From positions 1-37,709 of the forward strand of contig CAIOTJ010000325.1 of assembly GCA_903861195.1 (NCBI GenBank): 37,709 nt of DNA, in the 5' to 3' direction. Shown here in pieces: positions 23,488 to 32,167 of this stretch (position 1 is its first letter; every line of letters starts with the position of its first letter). Source of the DNA: an uncultured Planctomycetaceae bacterium (GTDB lineage: Bacteria > Planctomycetota > Planctomycetia > Planctomycetales > Planctomycetaceae). A program made the position numbers and the translations under genes. Under the pieces are notes generated by a model. The model did not search any database. It had not been told where the DNA came from and worked only from the letters and a program-made list of their open reading frames with translations.

Positions 23488-24918
23488 CTACAGGACGGGG
23501 GCGAACAGCAGCAGGGTCTGCTCGCAGAGGATCTGCCATTTTCCCCGGGTCCGAAACCGGGCGAGATCGATGGGGACCGCGTCGCGCAGATCGTCGGCGA
23601 ATTGCTCTTCCAGTTCGCGTGCGGGACGGGGACCATACAGGGCCACGGCGACTTCGAAGTTGAGCAGCAGACTGCGAAAATCGAGATTCGGTGAGCCGAC
23701 CAGCGACCAGTTCCCGTCGATGGTCAGTGTTTTGGAATGCAGGGGACCCTTCTGGTATTCGTAAATCTGGACCCCGGCCCGCAGCAATTGTTCGTACCAG
23801 GCGCGACCGGCGGTCACCATCCACTGATGATCGGCAACCCCCGGGACCAACAGCCGGACCTGCACCCCGCGCAGGGCGGCCGTTTCGAGCGCGGTGGCCA
23901 GGGCCGGGGTGGGAATGAAATACGAGGTCGCGAGAATGATCCGTTGCTGGGCCTCGTTGATCGCCGCGAAGAACAGCGTTTGAAAAGAGTCGAAGTCGCC
24001 GTCCGGTCCGCCGGAGACCACTTGAGCGACGTCGCCCCCCGCCTCGGGGGCCTGGGGATAGAGTTGCGGTTGGGTCAGCGCCTCCCCCGTGGCGAAGTAC
24101 CAATCCTCGGCGAAGACCTGCTGCAACTGACCCGCGGCGGCGCCGCGGAGACGCAGATGCGTATCGCGCCAGAAGCCCAGTTGCGGGTTGCGTCCCAGGT
24201 ATTCGTCTCCGATGTTCATTCCGCCGGTGAACCCCACCACGCCGTCCACGACGACGATCTTCCGATGGTTGCGGAGGTTGAGGGACCAGCGTTCCCGCAG
24301 GCTGGAGCCGGGCAGGGCATTGGCCACGTGGATTCCGGCGTCGCGCATGGGCTGCAGAAACCTCCTTCCCAGGAACAGCGAGCCAATGCCATCGAACAGG
24401 AACCGCACCGAGACTCCGGCACGGGCTTTTTCGATGAGCAGGTCCCGCAGCCGTTGCCCCGTCGTATCTTCCCGCCAGATGTAATACTCGAGATGAATCG
24501 ACTGGCGGGCGGCGGCGATTTCGCGTTCGATCAGTCCGAGGGTGCGGTTGGTGTCGGCCACGATCTCGACGGCGTTGCCATATGTGGCATGGAACCCAGA
24601 GACCCGGTCGATCAACTGCATCAGCCGCCGCCCGGCGACATGTTCGGCCTCGGCGGGAAGCAATTGGTTCTGGGGCCGGCCCACGAGGAGGGCATCGAGT
24701 TCACGCCGGGCGAGTTGCTTGAGAGCCGCCCGGCGTTGCACCCGGTTGATGCCAAACAGCAGGAACAACATCGAGCCCACGAAGGGAAGCACGATGATGG
24801 CCATGATCCAGGCGACTGTCGCCACGCTTTGCCGACGCCGCTGCAGGATGACAAATGGCACCAGCAGCAGCGTCAGCAGATAGCCTTCGACAATCAGGGT
24901 GATCCAGAGGGAACTCAT
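23488..24918 (-). CDS. cls: Cardiolipin synthase (phospholipase D superfamily)
   Basis: 476 residues from the ATG at 24918; an in-frame GTG at 24972 would put a Pro-rich extension ahead of the first helix and is less likely. Two N-terminal transmembrane helices (about 6-25 and 32-55) form the PLD-N segment typical of cardiolipin synthases. Two HKD catalytic motifs follow: H218-x-K220-x4-D225 in NHRKIVVVDG and H404-x-K406-x4-D411 in LHSKTLTIDG, each followed by the usual GGMNIGDEY or GSPNLDFRS. The enzyme joins two phosphatidylglycerols to cardiolipin plus glycerol at the cytoplasmic membrane; some relatives use other donors. Length and order are normal. The gene is alone, divergent from the TIM-barrel gene and convergent with the secreted pair. 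Confidence 0.95.
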   Translation of the reverse strand: MSSLWITLIVEGYLLTLLLVPFVILQRRRQSVATVAWIMAIIVLPFVGSMLFLLFGINRVQRRAALKQLARRELDALLVGRPQNQLLPAEAEHVAGRRLMQLIDRVSGFHATYGNAVEIVADTNRTLGLIEREIAAARQSIHLEYYIWREDTTGQRLRDLLIEKARAGVSVRFLFDGIGSLFLGRRFLQPMRDAGIHVANALPGSSLRERWSLNLRNHRKIVVVDGVVGFTGGMNIGDEYLGRNPQLGFWRDTHLRLRGAAAGQLQQVFAEDWYFATGEALTQPQLYPQAPEAGGDVAQVVSGGPDGDFDSFQTLFFAAINEAQQRIILATSYFIPTPALATALETAALRGVQVRLLVPGVADHQWMVTAGRAWYEQLLRAGVQIYEYQKGPLHSKTLTIDGNWSLVGSPNLDFRSLLLNFEVAVALYGPRPARELEEQFADDLRDAVPIDLARFRTRGKWQILCEQTLLLFAPVL

Positions 24919-25121
24919 CACCGGGGCATCCGGAGCGGGAACGACATGAAGCCCGTGGGGCGCTGCGGGCACAGACGGTCAAGATACCAAGTCCCGACTC
25001 CGATCGCGGATTCCGGGAGACCATGGCTTGAGTCGCCCAGCGAACGGCGGGGCTGTTATGCTCGACCGGGAGTGTGTTTGCCTGTCTGAACCAAGCCCGA
25101 CCCCACAAGGAACAGCCGTCG

Positions 25122-25943
25122 ATGAAGTTCGCGATCTGCCAGGAGTTGTTTGAAGACTGGAGCTGGGAACGTCAATGCGGTTTCATTGCCGAGGTGGGCT
25201 ACCAGGGGATCGAGGTGGCTCCCTTTACCTTGGCCCCGCGGATCACCGACGTCGACGCGACCAGACGCCGGGAATTGCGACAGGTGGCTGAGAACCACGG
25301 ACTGCAGATCATCGGATTGCACTGGCTGCTGGCGAAGACGACCGGGCTGCACCTGACCACGGGTGATGCGGCGGTGCGGCGGGCGACGGTCGACTATCTG
25401 ATCGCGCTGGGGGACGCGTGCGCGGACCTGGGTGGCGAGGTCCTGGTGTTTGGTTCGCCGGGCCAGCGCAATCTCGACTCCGCCACATCGCGCGAACAGG
25501 GTCTGGAGCGCGCGGCCGAAGTCTTCCGCGCTTGCCTGCCGCGCTTCGCCGCGCGGGGAGTGAAGCTGTGCGTCGAACCACTGACACCGCGCGAGACCAA
25601 CTTCCTCACCACGTGCGCCGAGGCGATGGAACTCATCGAGCGTGTCGATCATCCCAACTGCGTGTTGCACCAGGACGTGAAAGCGATGCTCTCTGAAGCC
25701 GAGAGCATTCCCACGTTGATTCATCGATATGCCGATAAAACAGGGCATTTTCACGCCAATGACTCAAACATGCTGGGTCCTGGAATGGGTGTCACTGATT
25801 TTGAACCGATTCTGGCTGCCTTGGAGGAGACGCATTACGACGGATGGGTCTCGGTGGAGGTGTTCGATTACACCCCCGGTTGTGAGCGCATCGCGCGCGA
25901 GAGTCTGGCCACGTTGAAGCGCGGTCACCATCTGGGGAAATAA
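25122..25943 (+). CDS. Sugar phosphate isomerase/epimerase-like TIM barrel protein
   Basis: 273 residues from the ATG at 25122, with AAGGA about 10 nt upstream. A GTG 48 bases earlier is in frame but less likely. The protein has the xylose-isomerase-like TIM barrel pattern: EVGYQGIEVAPF early, a glycine-rich strand GGEVLVFGSPGQRN, and the four metal ligands expected for the family, Glu152 (CVEPLTP), Asp185 (HQDVKAML), His211 (HFHANDS) and Glu246 (VSVEVFDY). Members isomerise or epimerise sugars or inositol derivatives with a divalent metal. No export signal is present although many planctomycete relatives have one. Substrate unknown; the next gene downstream is unrelated. Confidence 0.92.
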   Translation: MKFAICQELFEDWSWERQCGFIAEVGYQGIEVAPFTLAPRITDVDATRRRELRQVAENHGLQIIGLHWLLAKTTGLHLTTGDAAVRRATVDYLIALGDACADLGGEVLVFGSPGQRNLDSATSREQGLERAAEVFRACLPRFAARGVKLCVEPLTPRETNFLTTCAEAMELIERVDHPNCVLHQDVKAMLSEAESIPTLIHRYADKTGHFHANDSNMLGPGMGVTDFEPILAALEETHYDGWVSVEVFDYTPGCERIARESLATLKRGHHLGK

Positions 25944-26290
25944 TGTGGAAAACCGTCAAAAAGTGCTTGCACATTTTGGGGAATTGCTTACCATGGCCGC
26001 AGGAAACGCGTTGGTTGAATGGAATCTCACAGGCAGACACGGAACTCACATCTGCATCGACAACATCACGAGTGCTTAAAGTTCGTGATGGGTTGATCGG
26101 AAGGCGAATCACTGAGAAGTGACGCACAGGGGTCTGGGTGGCGTGTGAAGGAACAGGAAAGACGCGTTGGTCCGTCAAGGTTGGCGGACTGTAGGATTTG
26201 GTTCTGCGTGACAACATCTCTGCAGTTTCACTTCGCCCGGTTCAGGCGGCAGAGTGGTTGCCACCCTTAGAGAAGAGAGGGATTCCTCCC
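25944..26290 (+). other. Long leader region of the Lys/Ala peptide, with inverted repeat
   Basis: 347 bp without a normal gene, visibly richer in A/T than its surroundings. A possible promoter is TTGCAC (25967-25972) with TACCAT (25989-25994), 16 nt apart. A perfect 8-bp inverted repeat, CATCACGA (26064-26071) and TCGTGATG (26083-26090), encloses an AT-rich 11-nt centre and could be an operator or an RNA stem. A second, small hairpin (GAGG-gatt-CCTC, 26277-26288) lies directly against the peptide's ATG and could hide its ribosome site. If transcription starts near 26000 the peptide would have a leader of almost 300 nt, over ten times its coding need in this genome. Confidence 0.4.
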
Positions 26291-26362
26291 ATGGCCAAGA
26301 AAGCCGCGAAGAAGAAGGCTGCTCCCAAGAAGGCTGCCAAGAAGAAGGCTGCCAAGAAGTAA
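26291..26362 (+). CDS. 23-residue Lys/Ala-rich basic peptide (histone H1/HC2-tail-like)
   Basis: ATG at 26291, TAA at 26360-26362. Apart from Met and one Pro, every residue is Lys or Ala, arranged as repeated KKAA and KKKAA units around a central APKK. This is the composition of histone H1 C-termini, chlamydial HC2 and the tails of some bacterial HU proteins, all of which bind DNA or RNA through charge. A purine-rich GAGAAGAGAGG lies 10-20 nt upstream, and a strong hairpin follows 52 nt after the stop, so it looks like a free-standing gene rather than a chance frame. It could be a nucleoid peptide, an RNA-binding peptide, or a decayed remnant of a longer basic protein. No N-terminal domain is encoded in frame upstream. 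Confidence 0.65.
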   Translation: MAKKAAKKKAAPKKAAKKKAAKK

Positions 26363-26414
26363 TCTTGCGCAGTTCGTCGCGACTTCGGTCGTGACACCTG
26401 GTAACAACAAGCAT

Positions 26415-26445
26415 GAAGCGGTCGAAACTCGTGTTCGACCGCTTC
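26415..26445 (+). terminator. Intrinsic terminator-like hairpin after the Lys/Ala peptide
   Basis: A perfect 12-bp inverted repeat (GAAGCGGTCGAA at 26415-26426 with TTCGACCGCTTC at 26434-26445) has a 7-nt loop and is followed by a loosely T-rich TGCTATTTCTG. It is 52 nt after the peptide's stop codon and is the only strong structure before the next plus-strand gene. Confidence 0.65.
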
Positions 26446-26560
26446 TGCTATTTCTGCTCAACCCTTTGGCAGCATCGTCGCGTCTTTTTGCGGTATTCCT
26501 CACCGTGCCCCGGCTTCCACCCCCTCGGCGCCAGCTCCCGCTCAGACAAATCTTGAGCCC

Positions 26561-26668
26561 TCAATCGAGCAGGTGATCATCGGCCGGAGACACCCCACCG
26601 GCACGCTCCACCACCTCCTCCCCGGTGACCGTCACGGCCCAATCTTCCCACGGATCCTCGTCGGCCAT
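26561..26668 (-). CDS. Possible 35-residue acidic small protein
   Basis: ATG at 26668, TGA at 26561. The start is preceded by GGGAGGA with about 5 nt spacing, one of the best ribosome sites in the window, which is why I list it although it is short. The peptide begins MADEDPWEDWAVTVTGEE and continues to a C-terminal PADDHLLD. It is strongly acidic with two Trp near the N-terminus and one predicted helix (TGEEVVERAGG). It lies between the Lys/Ala peptide and the phosphatase gene, on the opposite strand. No family was recognised. The frame stays open upstream across the antisense of the phosphatase gene, so openness by itself is weak evidence; the call rests on the ribosome site and the protein-like sequence. 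Confidence 0.4.
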   Translation of the reverse strand: MADEDPWEDWAVTVTGEEVVERAGGVSPADDHLLD

Positions 26669-26861
26669 GCGCGTCCTCCCAAACTCCCCGCGGCCAACCC
26701 GGGAACGGCGCTCCGTTTCGATCCCGCGAGCGGTGTAGTATCGTCCCAGTGTCTTCCGATGAGTCACGCAGACTCCCGTGATTGCCCTGCACCCCGTCGG
26801 TCTTCCTCGCTGAACGCCTCCTTTCCAGCCGAGTCTACTCTTCTTTCCTGGCGAGACCCTG

Positions 26862-28007
26862 ATGCGCTCCCCACACACCCCCTGGTGTCTGCTGCTGCCG
26901 TGGCTTGTCCTCATTGTGGCAGGCACATCCACCACCCTTGCGGAACCGCGCCCGGCACCGCGCCAGACGGAAAACGTCCTGCTCGTCACCGTGGATGGCC
27001 TGCGTTGGCAGGAATTCTTCGGTGGGTGCGACGAGAGCCTCCTCTCGAAAGAGGCCGGCGGTGTGCGCGATGTCCCCGCTCTGCGCCGACGTTTCTTTCG
27101 CAATACCGCAGAGGAACGGCGCGAGACACTCTTCCCCTTCCTCTGGAAGACCGTCGCTGCCCAGGGACAGATCTTCGGCGATCCCACCGTCGGCAGCAGT
27201 GTCCGAGTCACCAACGGGCTGTTCTTCTCGTACCCCGGGTACAGTGAAATTCTCTGCGGCTTCGCCGACCCCCGCATCGATTCAAATGACAAGAAGAACA
27301 ATCCCAATGTGACGGTCCTTGAATGGCTGAACCAGAAGCCGAACTTCACCGGACAGGTCGCCGCCTGGACCTCGTGGGATGTGTTTCCGTGGATTATCAA
27401 CACCGAACGCAGCGGCATTCCGGTCGACGCGGGGTGGAGTGCCGTCAGGCCGCAGGTGCCCGCTTCGCGCCGCGCCCTGCTGCAGACACTCGCCGACGAG
27501 ACCCCGCACCTGTGGGAGAACGTGCGTTACGACGCCTTTACAATCCAGGCGGTTTTCGATTTTCTGGAACAGCAGCAACCCCGCGTGCTGTTCGTGTCGC
27601 TGGGAGAGACCGACGACTTTGCGCATGAGGGACGCTACGACCTGTACCTCGATGCGGCGCTTCGCAACGACCGGATGATCGAACGGCTTTGGACGCATCT
27701 GCAGTCGTTGCCCCAGTACGCCGGCAAGACCTCGCTGGTCATCACCACCGACCACGGCCGGGGTGATGACCGCGTCTCCTGGAAGAGTCACGGCAAGGAT
27801 CTCTCCCAAGCCCGCTTCATCTGGGCAGGGGTGATGGGGCCCGACACGCCCCCCCTGGGCCTGCGCGAGCAACTCGAGGCCACCCAGAGCCAGATCGCCG
27901 CCACGGTCGCCCAACTGCTGGGCGAGGACTACCACGCCGCCGTTCCGCAGGCCGCCACCCCGCTGCCAGGGGTGCTGCGCGGATCCCAGGGACCGGCGGA
28001 GCGTTGA
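26862..28007 (+). CDS. Secreted alkaline-phosphatase-superfamily enzyme (sulfatase/phosphodiesterase-like)
   Basis: 381 residues with a Sec signal peptide (about 1-28, LVLIVAGTSTTLAEP). Core motifs of the alkaline phosphatase/sulfatase fold are visible: LVTVDGLRW with Asp45, the nucleophile region SYPGYSEILCG (Ser128 best candidate), ETDDFAHEGRYD with Asp252 and His255, ITTDHGRGD with Asp297 and His298, and His310 in SWKSHGKD. These would hold two metal ions. It would hydrolyse a phosphate or sulfate ester, or a phosphodiester, in the periplasm; the substrate cannot be read from sequence. It lacks the CxPSR motif of true formylglycine sulfatases. Upstream spacing suggests its own promoter; it converges with the PQQ-like gene 75 bp away. 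Confidence 0.9.
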   Translation: MRSPHTPWCLLLPWLVLIVAGTSTTLAEPRPAPRQTENVLLVTVDGLRWQEFFGGCDESLLSKEAGGVRDVPALRRRFFRNTAEERRETLFPFLWKTVAAQGQIFGDPTVGSSVRVTNGLFFSYPGYSEILCGFADPRIDSNDKKNNPNVTVLEWLNQKPNFTGQVAAWTSWDVFPWIINTERSGIPVDAGWSAVRPQVPASRRALLQTLADETPHLWENVRYDAFTIQAVFDFLEQQQPRVLFVSLGETDDFAHEGRYDLYLDAALRNDRMIERLWTHLQSLPQYAGKTSLVITTDHGRGDDRVSWKSHGKDLSQARFIWAGVMGPDTPPLGLREQLEATQSQIAATVAQLLGEDYHAAVPQAATPLPGVLRGSQGPAER

Positions 28008-28082
28008 ACGCGGGCGACCGCCGTCTCAGCCCACCGCGCGACAGACCGACCCACCGCGCCGAGATGAGGTTCGTTCTCCGAT

Positions 28083-29342
28083 TCAGTTCTGACGGACATC
28101 GACGCAGACGATGTCGTGGTCATCGCGTGCGAACAGGCGCCCCCCCGAGATCCCGGGAGCCGTGCGGGTCTTCTCGAGGAGCGGGCGCCGACCCAGCAAC
28201 TCAAACCGTTGGGGATCGGCCCGCACCACCGCCAGTTCGCCCGTGATCGAGATCACGAACAGTTTGCCGTCAGCCGCGGTCAGATTCCCCTTCCCAAACC
28301 GCAATTCCTGCCATTTCCGTTCGCCGGTCCGCGGGTCAATGCAGGCGAGGTGGGTGACTGGGCCGGCACTCCCCACATTGTCGAACCCATACAGAGCCCC
28401 CGCGATGGCGACAGCCGTCTGCCATTCATTCCGGAATGTGCTCTTGGATCCCCAGGAGGTCCAGCGGGGCTGCACTTCGTACCGGGGCCCCTGGGGCTTG
28501 AGGTCGAGCAGCACCGAACCATGATTCTCACCCGCCGAGAGAAAAATCCCGCCATCGATCGCCAGCGGAGTGGCGATGTTGCATGAGAAATCGGTGACGT
28601 AGGGGTAGCTCCACAATTCGGCGCCCGATTGGGGATCCAGACCCAGCGCCCCCGCGCCATGGAAGACCACCAACTGTTTCCGTCCCCCTGCCTCCAGCAG
28701 GGCGGGTGAGGAATAGCCGGCGGGGAAATCCTGCCCGGCGCGCCACAGGATCTTTCCGGTCCGGGTGTCGAGCGCGACGACCGTGGCCTCGGCCGCTCCG
28801 ATGGTCACGATCACCCGGTCTCCCACCACGAGCGGGGAACAGGCCATGCCATAGTCGGCCGGAGAAGCCTGCAACTGGTCCAGCAGATCGACCGACCAGA
28901 CGGCCGATCCGTCCTGCAGCTTCAGCGCCGCCAGAGTCCCCTGCCCGGTCAGCGCGAAGACCTGTTCTCCAGCCACGGTCGGGGTCGATCGGGGACCATC
29001 TCCCATCGGATTGCGATAAGCGGCCGCCAGGTCGGTCCGCCAGAGTTCTTTGCCCGTGTCGACAGCCAGGCAGACGGCCCACTGCCGCCCCTCCCGCTGA
29101 ACCAACGTCAGCGCTCGATCCGACACCACCACCACGCCCGACATCCCCACTCCGCCGGGGACCCGCCAGACCTCGGCGGGACCCGCTTCGGGCCACCGGT
29201 TCAAGAGGCCCCGCTCGGCCGAGACACCGGTACGGGCCGGACCCAGCAATTGGGGCCAATCATCGGCCCGAATGTCGCGGGTCAACACCAAGGCCACCAA
29301 ACCCGGCAGCCACCACGATCGGCTCCAACAGCAGCGATTCAT
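28083..29342 (-). CDS. PQQ-binding-like beta-propeller repeat protein (first of two)
   Basis: 419 residues from the ATG at 29342 (MNRCCWSRSWWLPGLVALVL). A signal peptide is present, ending near IRADDW. The mature protein is an eight-bladed-type propeller with repeated sheets, for example VCLAVDTGKELWRTDLAAAY, LAALKLQDGSAVWSVDLL, VVALDTRTGKILWRAGQD and ACIDPRTGERKWQELRFGKG, which fit PQQ/pyrrolo-quinoline-quinone repeats. Catalytic PQQ ligands are not evident, so it may be a structural outer-membrane-type propeller rather than a dehydrogenase, as is common in planctomycetes. It starts right after the signal with DDWPQLLGPARTGVS, the 'WPQ.rGP...G' opening of this subfamily. It is related to the gene at 32756-34018. 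Confidence 0.92.
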   Translation of the reverse strand: MNRCCWSRSWWLPGLVALVLTRDIRADDWPQLLGPARTGVSAERGLLNRWPEAGPAEVWRVPGGVGMSGVVVVSDRALTLVQREGRQWAVCLAVDTGKELWRTDLAAAYRNPMGDGPRSTPTVAGEQVFALTGQGTLAALKLQDGSAVWSVDLLDQLQASPADYGMACSPLVVGDRVIVTIGAAEATVVALDTRTGKILWRAGQDFPAGYSSPALLEAGGRKQLVVFHGAGALGLDPQSGAELWSYPYVTDFSCNIATPLAIDGGIFLSAGENHGSVLLDLKPQGPRYEVQPRWTSWGSKSTFRNEWQTAVAIAGALYGFDNVGSAGPVTHLACIDPRTGERKWQELRFGKGNLTAADGKLFVISITGELAVVRADPQRFELLGRRPLLEKTRTAPGISGGRLFARDDHDIVCVDVRQN

Positions 29343-29689
29343 CGCGAAGTTCTCACCAGAGAGGAAATCGGTCTTCCAAGAGGGAACCGGTATCGGGAGG
29401 TGCTCGCCCCAACCCTGGCCGAAATGCCCGCCAGTCCAGACGGTAGTCGTCCCTCGGCAGAGGGTCAATGTGTTTGTTTGGCGTCTTCGGGGCTGGCGCA
29501 GGAGCCCGTCCACTCCCTCGCAGCGGGGGGCTCAGTCAATGACCGCGGTACAGACAGGTGCCCCACAACGCGGTCCCCGCCAGCCCAGCCCGCTGCTTTC
29601 ATCCCCTCGCCTTCCCACGATATACTGAAATTTCCAAAGCATTTGGCATTGGTTTGTCACTTTGTGGCTGTTCATTCAGGGGATTCGGT
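29343..29689. other. Divergent intergenic region, PQQ-like gene / FHA activator
   Basis: 347 bp between divergent starts. It holds the candidate activator promoter listed separately. A TTGGCATTGGTTTGTC stretch at 29643-29658 resembles a -24/-12 site but with wrong spacing. No gene is seen; frames crossing it lack protein character. Confidence 0.35.
29598..29626 (+). promoter_or_regulatory. Candidate sigma70-type promoter for the FHA-sigma54 activator
   Basis: TTCATC (29598-29603, 3 of 6 matches) and TATACT (29621-29626, 5 of 6) are 17 nt apart, about 64 nt before the TTG start codon at 29690. The DNA just downstream (TGAAATTTCCAAAGCATT) is locally AT-rich. Confidence 0.3.
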
Positions 29690-31687
29690 TTGAGTCGACC
29701 CAGTGCCTTTCTTGTCGTCCGCGACGGGCTGAAATACGGCGAGGTGTACCGTCTGGTTCCTGGGCAGGTGACCCGGATGGGGCGCGCACCCGCCAATGAA
29801 ATCGTCATCACCGACGAAGCCTGCAGCCGCCATCACTGCGAACTCCATGACCGCGACGGGACGTGGTTCGTACGCGACCTCCGCAGCCGCAATGGCACCC
29901 GCATCGAGAACGAGCTGTTGCAGGGTGAGACAGTCATCACTCCGGGACAACGCCTCCGGGTCGGTGAATGCGAACTGGTCTTCACCCACGACCTGTCCGA
30001 ACTCTGTCCCGACGAACTCGGCCAGGAAACCGACGAACACCCCACCGCGCACCTGCCTCCCACCCTGTCCACCGAACCCGAGCCAACCATCCTGGGTTCG
30101 GCAAATCGCAATCCCTACATTGGGGGCGACCGGACCCGCGAGGTGGAGCCGTACCGGCCTGGCCGGGAACTGGCACAGCTGTATCGCATGGCGCTCGACA
30201 TGGGACGGGCATCCAACGCCCAGCAGTTGGCCGAAGCGGTGTTGACCGGTCTGACCGCCGGGACCCCGGCCGACCTCGCCGCGCTGCTGTTGCTGCCCCA
30301 GCCCAGCGCCATTGCGGCTGACCCGGCGGATTTGCGGGTGGTCGCCTTCCGGTCGCCAGTCAATCAGGACTATCAACCGGTCTCGGTGGGACTGTCGTCG
30401 CGGGTCCTGAAAAACTGGGAGGCCGTGCTCGCCAGCGACACCGAAGAAGACAGTCTGCTGCGCGAGCGGGACAGCCTGGGAGAATTGTCGGCCAAGAGTG
30501 TGATCTGCGCCCCGATTCGCCACGATCGCAAGATTTACGGACTGATTCATCTCTACTCGACCAATCCCACCCGGCAACTGGGTGAAGACGACCTGCAGTA
30601 CACGTTGGCGGTAGCCGACCAATGCGCCGGGGCCCTGGACCAGATGCTGCGGCAGGAACGTCTGGCGGAGGGGTTGGCGAAGCTGCGTGACGACAACGCC
30701 AAGCTGCGCGAGCAGTTGGGGATCGAAAGCGATCTGGTGGGGAACAGTCTGGAGATGCAGACTTTGAAGGGGAAGATCGGACGGATCGCCCCGACCGACT
30801 CCACCGCCTTGATCCGCGGGGAAAGCGGGGTGGGGAAGGAACTCGTGGCGCGGGCCATTCACCTCTCCAGCCGCAGACGGAACGGTCCGTTTGTCTGCAT
30901 GAACTGTGCCGCTCTGACCGAGTCTTTGCTGGAAAGCGAACTCTTTGGACACGAGAAGGGCTCATTCACCGGAGCCACGACGCGCAAGATTGGCAAATTC
31001 GAGCAGGCCCATCGCGGAACGTTGTTCCTCGATGAGGTGGGGGAAATGGGGCTGGGGATCCAGGCGAAGTTTCTGAGGGTGCTGGAGGGACATCCGTTCG
31101 AGCGGGTGGGGGGGGCCACTCCCGTGGCGGTCGACGTGCGGGTGGTGGCCGCCACCAATCGAGATCTGGAAAGCGCAGTCGAGGCGGGACTGTTCCGGAA
31201 AGATCTCTACTTCCGTCTGCAGGTGGTGGAGCTGGTGGTGGAACCTCTCCGCGAACATCCGGGAGACATTCCCCTGCTGGCTGACCATTTTCTCAAACGA
31301 TTCGCTTTGAAGACCGGGCGCGAGATCTCCGGATTCACCCCTGGGGCCCTGGAACGACTCTGCGGCTACGACTGGCCGGGAAACGTAAGAGAACTGCAGA
31401 ACACCATCGAACGGGCGGTCGTGCTGTGCCTGGGGACCCAGATCGAGGCTCATGAGATTCAGTTCTCGGGCCTGGGGGGACAAGAGGTGGTGCGAGCGGA
31501 GGTGCCGGGAGCTGGCTCTTCGGCCCACGGCGACATTTCTCTCGACCATCTGGAACAACAGCACATCCTTGGTGTTCTCGACCGCACCAACTGGAACAAG
31601 TCGCAAGCCGCCCAGATCCTGGGCATCGAACGGTCGACGCTGGACCGCAAACTGAAGCGGTACCGGATCGGCCGACCGGAAAAATGA
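29690..31687 (+). CDS. FHA-GAF sigma54-dependent transcription activator
   Basis: 665 residues if the TTG at 29690 is the start; AGGGG lies about 8 nt upstream and the FHA domain begins directly after, while the ATG at 29558 would add 44 unlikely residues. Domains: FHA (about 5-100; [20 protein letters not shown]), a linker, GAF (about 165-320), a coiled coil (325-345), the AAA+ sigma54-interaction domain (about 350-580; Walker A GESGVGKE 377-384, GSFTGA 424-429, Walker [11 protein letters not shown]), and a Fis-type helix-turn-helix (about 620-660, [23 protein letters not shown]). It should bind upstream DNA and use ATP to open sigma54 promoters. FHA reads phosphothreonine, so a Ser/Thr kinase is the likely input. 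GSFTGA replaces the commoner GAFTGA but is a known variant. Confidence 0.94.
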   Translation: MSRPSAFLVVRDGLKYGEVYRLVPGQVTRMGRAPANEIVITDEACSRHHCELHDRDGTWFVRDLRSRNGTRIENELLQGETVITPGQRLRVGECELVFTHDLSELCPDELGQETDEHPTAHLPPTLSTEPEPTILGSANRNPYIGGDRTREVEPYRPGRELAQLYRMALDMGRASNAQQLAEAVLTGLTAGTPADLAALLLLPQPSAIAADPADLRVVAFRSPVNQDYQPVSVGLSSRVLKNWEAVLASDTEEDSLLRERDSLGELSAKSVICAPIRHDRKIYGLIHLYSTNPTRQLGEDDLQYTLAVADQCAGALDQMLRQERLAEGLAKLRDDNAKLREQLGIESDLVGNSLEMQTLKGKIGRIAPTDSTALIRGESGVGKELVARAIHLSSRRRNGPFVCMNCAALTESLLESELFGHEKGSFTGATTRKIGKFEQAHRGTLFLDEVGEMGLGIQAKFLRVLEGHPFERVGGATPVAVDVRVVAATNRDLESAVEAGLFRKDLYFRLQVVELVVEPLREHPGDIPLLADHFLKRFALKTGREISGFTPGALERLCGYDWPGNVRELQNTIERAVVLCLGTQIEAHEIQFSGLGGQEVVRAEVPGAGSSAHGDISLDHLEQQHILGVLDRTNWNKSQAAQILGIERSTLDRKLKRYRIGRPEK

Positions 31688-32167
31688 GCCATCGAGGCTG
31701 CCGTTGAGCGGCCGTTCCAAGCGACACAACTCCCGGCGGCGATTTTCGATGGCCGCTCTGGTGGAACACTGCGGATTGGGAAAACCCGGGCAACTGCGCG
31801 GGGGGAGCGAAGGTTCTGCGTCTTGTTGGGAGGGGACCAAATCCGGGAAAATCCGCACCCCGGGAAATTTTTTGTTTGACATCTGCGATTTCCCGTTGAA
31901 AATGGGGAGATTGACGCGTTTTTCGTCGAAAAAACGCTCTCTTTTCAAAGAACCCCACGAGGGTTCCCCCGGTGGACGGATCCTTGGGGTCAGGTGCTGA
32001 AGCTCGGAACCACACGCCAGCGGGGCGCTGGTCGGTTCCTGCTCCACTTCAGCGGCAGCAGAGGATGCTGCCCCAGGTTGCCGGAGTGGTACAGCCCTCT
32101 GCAGTCCAGCCCAGGGTGGGCGGACTTTCAGATGGGCGATTCGAATGTTCTGATGGAGATTTGTTAC
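31688..32167 (+). promoter_or_regulatory. 480-bp AT-richer non-coding region with repeated CCGGGAAA half-sites
   Basis: No gene is supported here. CCGGGAAA occurs twice in direct orientation (31844-31851 and 31860-31867) and its reverse TTTCCCG at 31889-31895; the inner pair forms an 8-bp inverted repeat, CGGGAAAT/ATTTCCCG. A perfect TTGACA (31876-31881) lies between them, but the matching -10 17 nt on (AAAATG) is poor. A near-palindrome GCGTTTTTCG-t-CGAAAAAACGC follows at 31916-31937. Another 8-bp inverted repeat (GCCATCGA 31688-31695, TCGATGGC 31746-31753) begins straight after the activator's stop. The cluster looks like a regulated promoter for the downstream acidic protein. Confidence 0.45.

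Noticed and set aside
25993-26079. 28-residue open frame in the leader of the Lys/Ala peptide
   Set aside because: The ribosome site is only GGGG at a long distance and the sequence has no protein character beyond chance; left as part of the leader.
29643-29658. Possible sigma54 -24/-12 promoter (TTGGCATTGGTTTGTC) before the activator gene
   Set aside because: The spacing between GG and the second element is one base short and the GC of the -12 box is GT.
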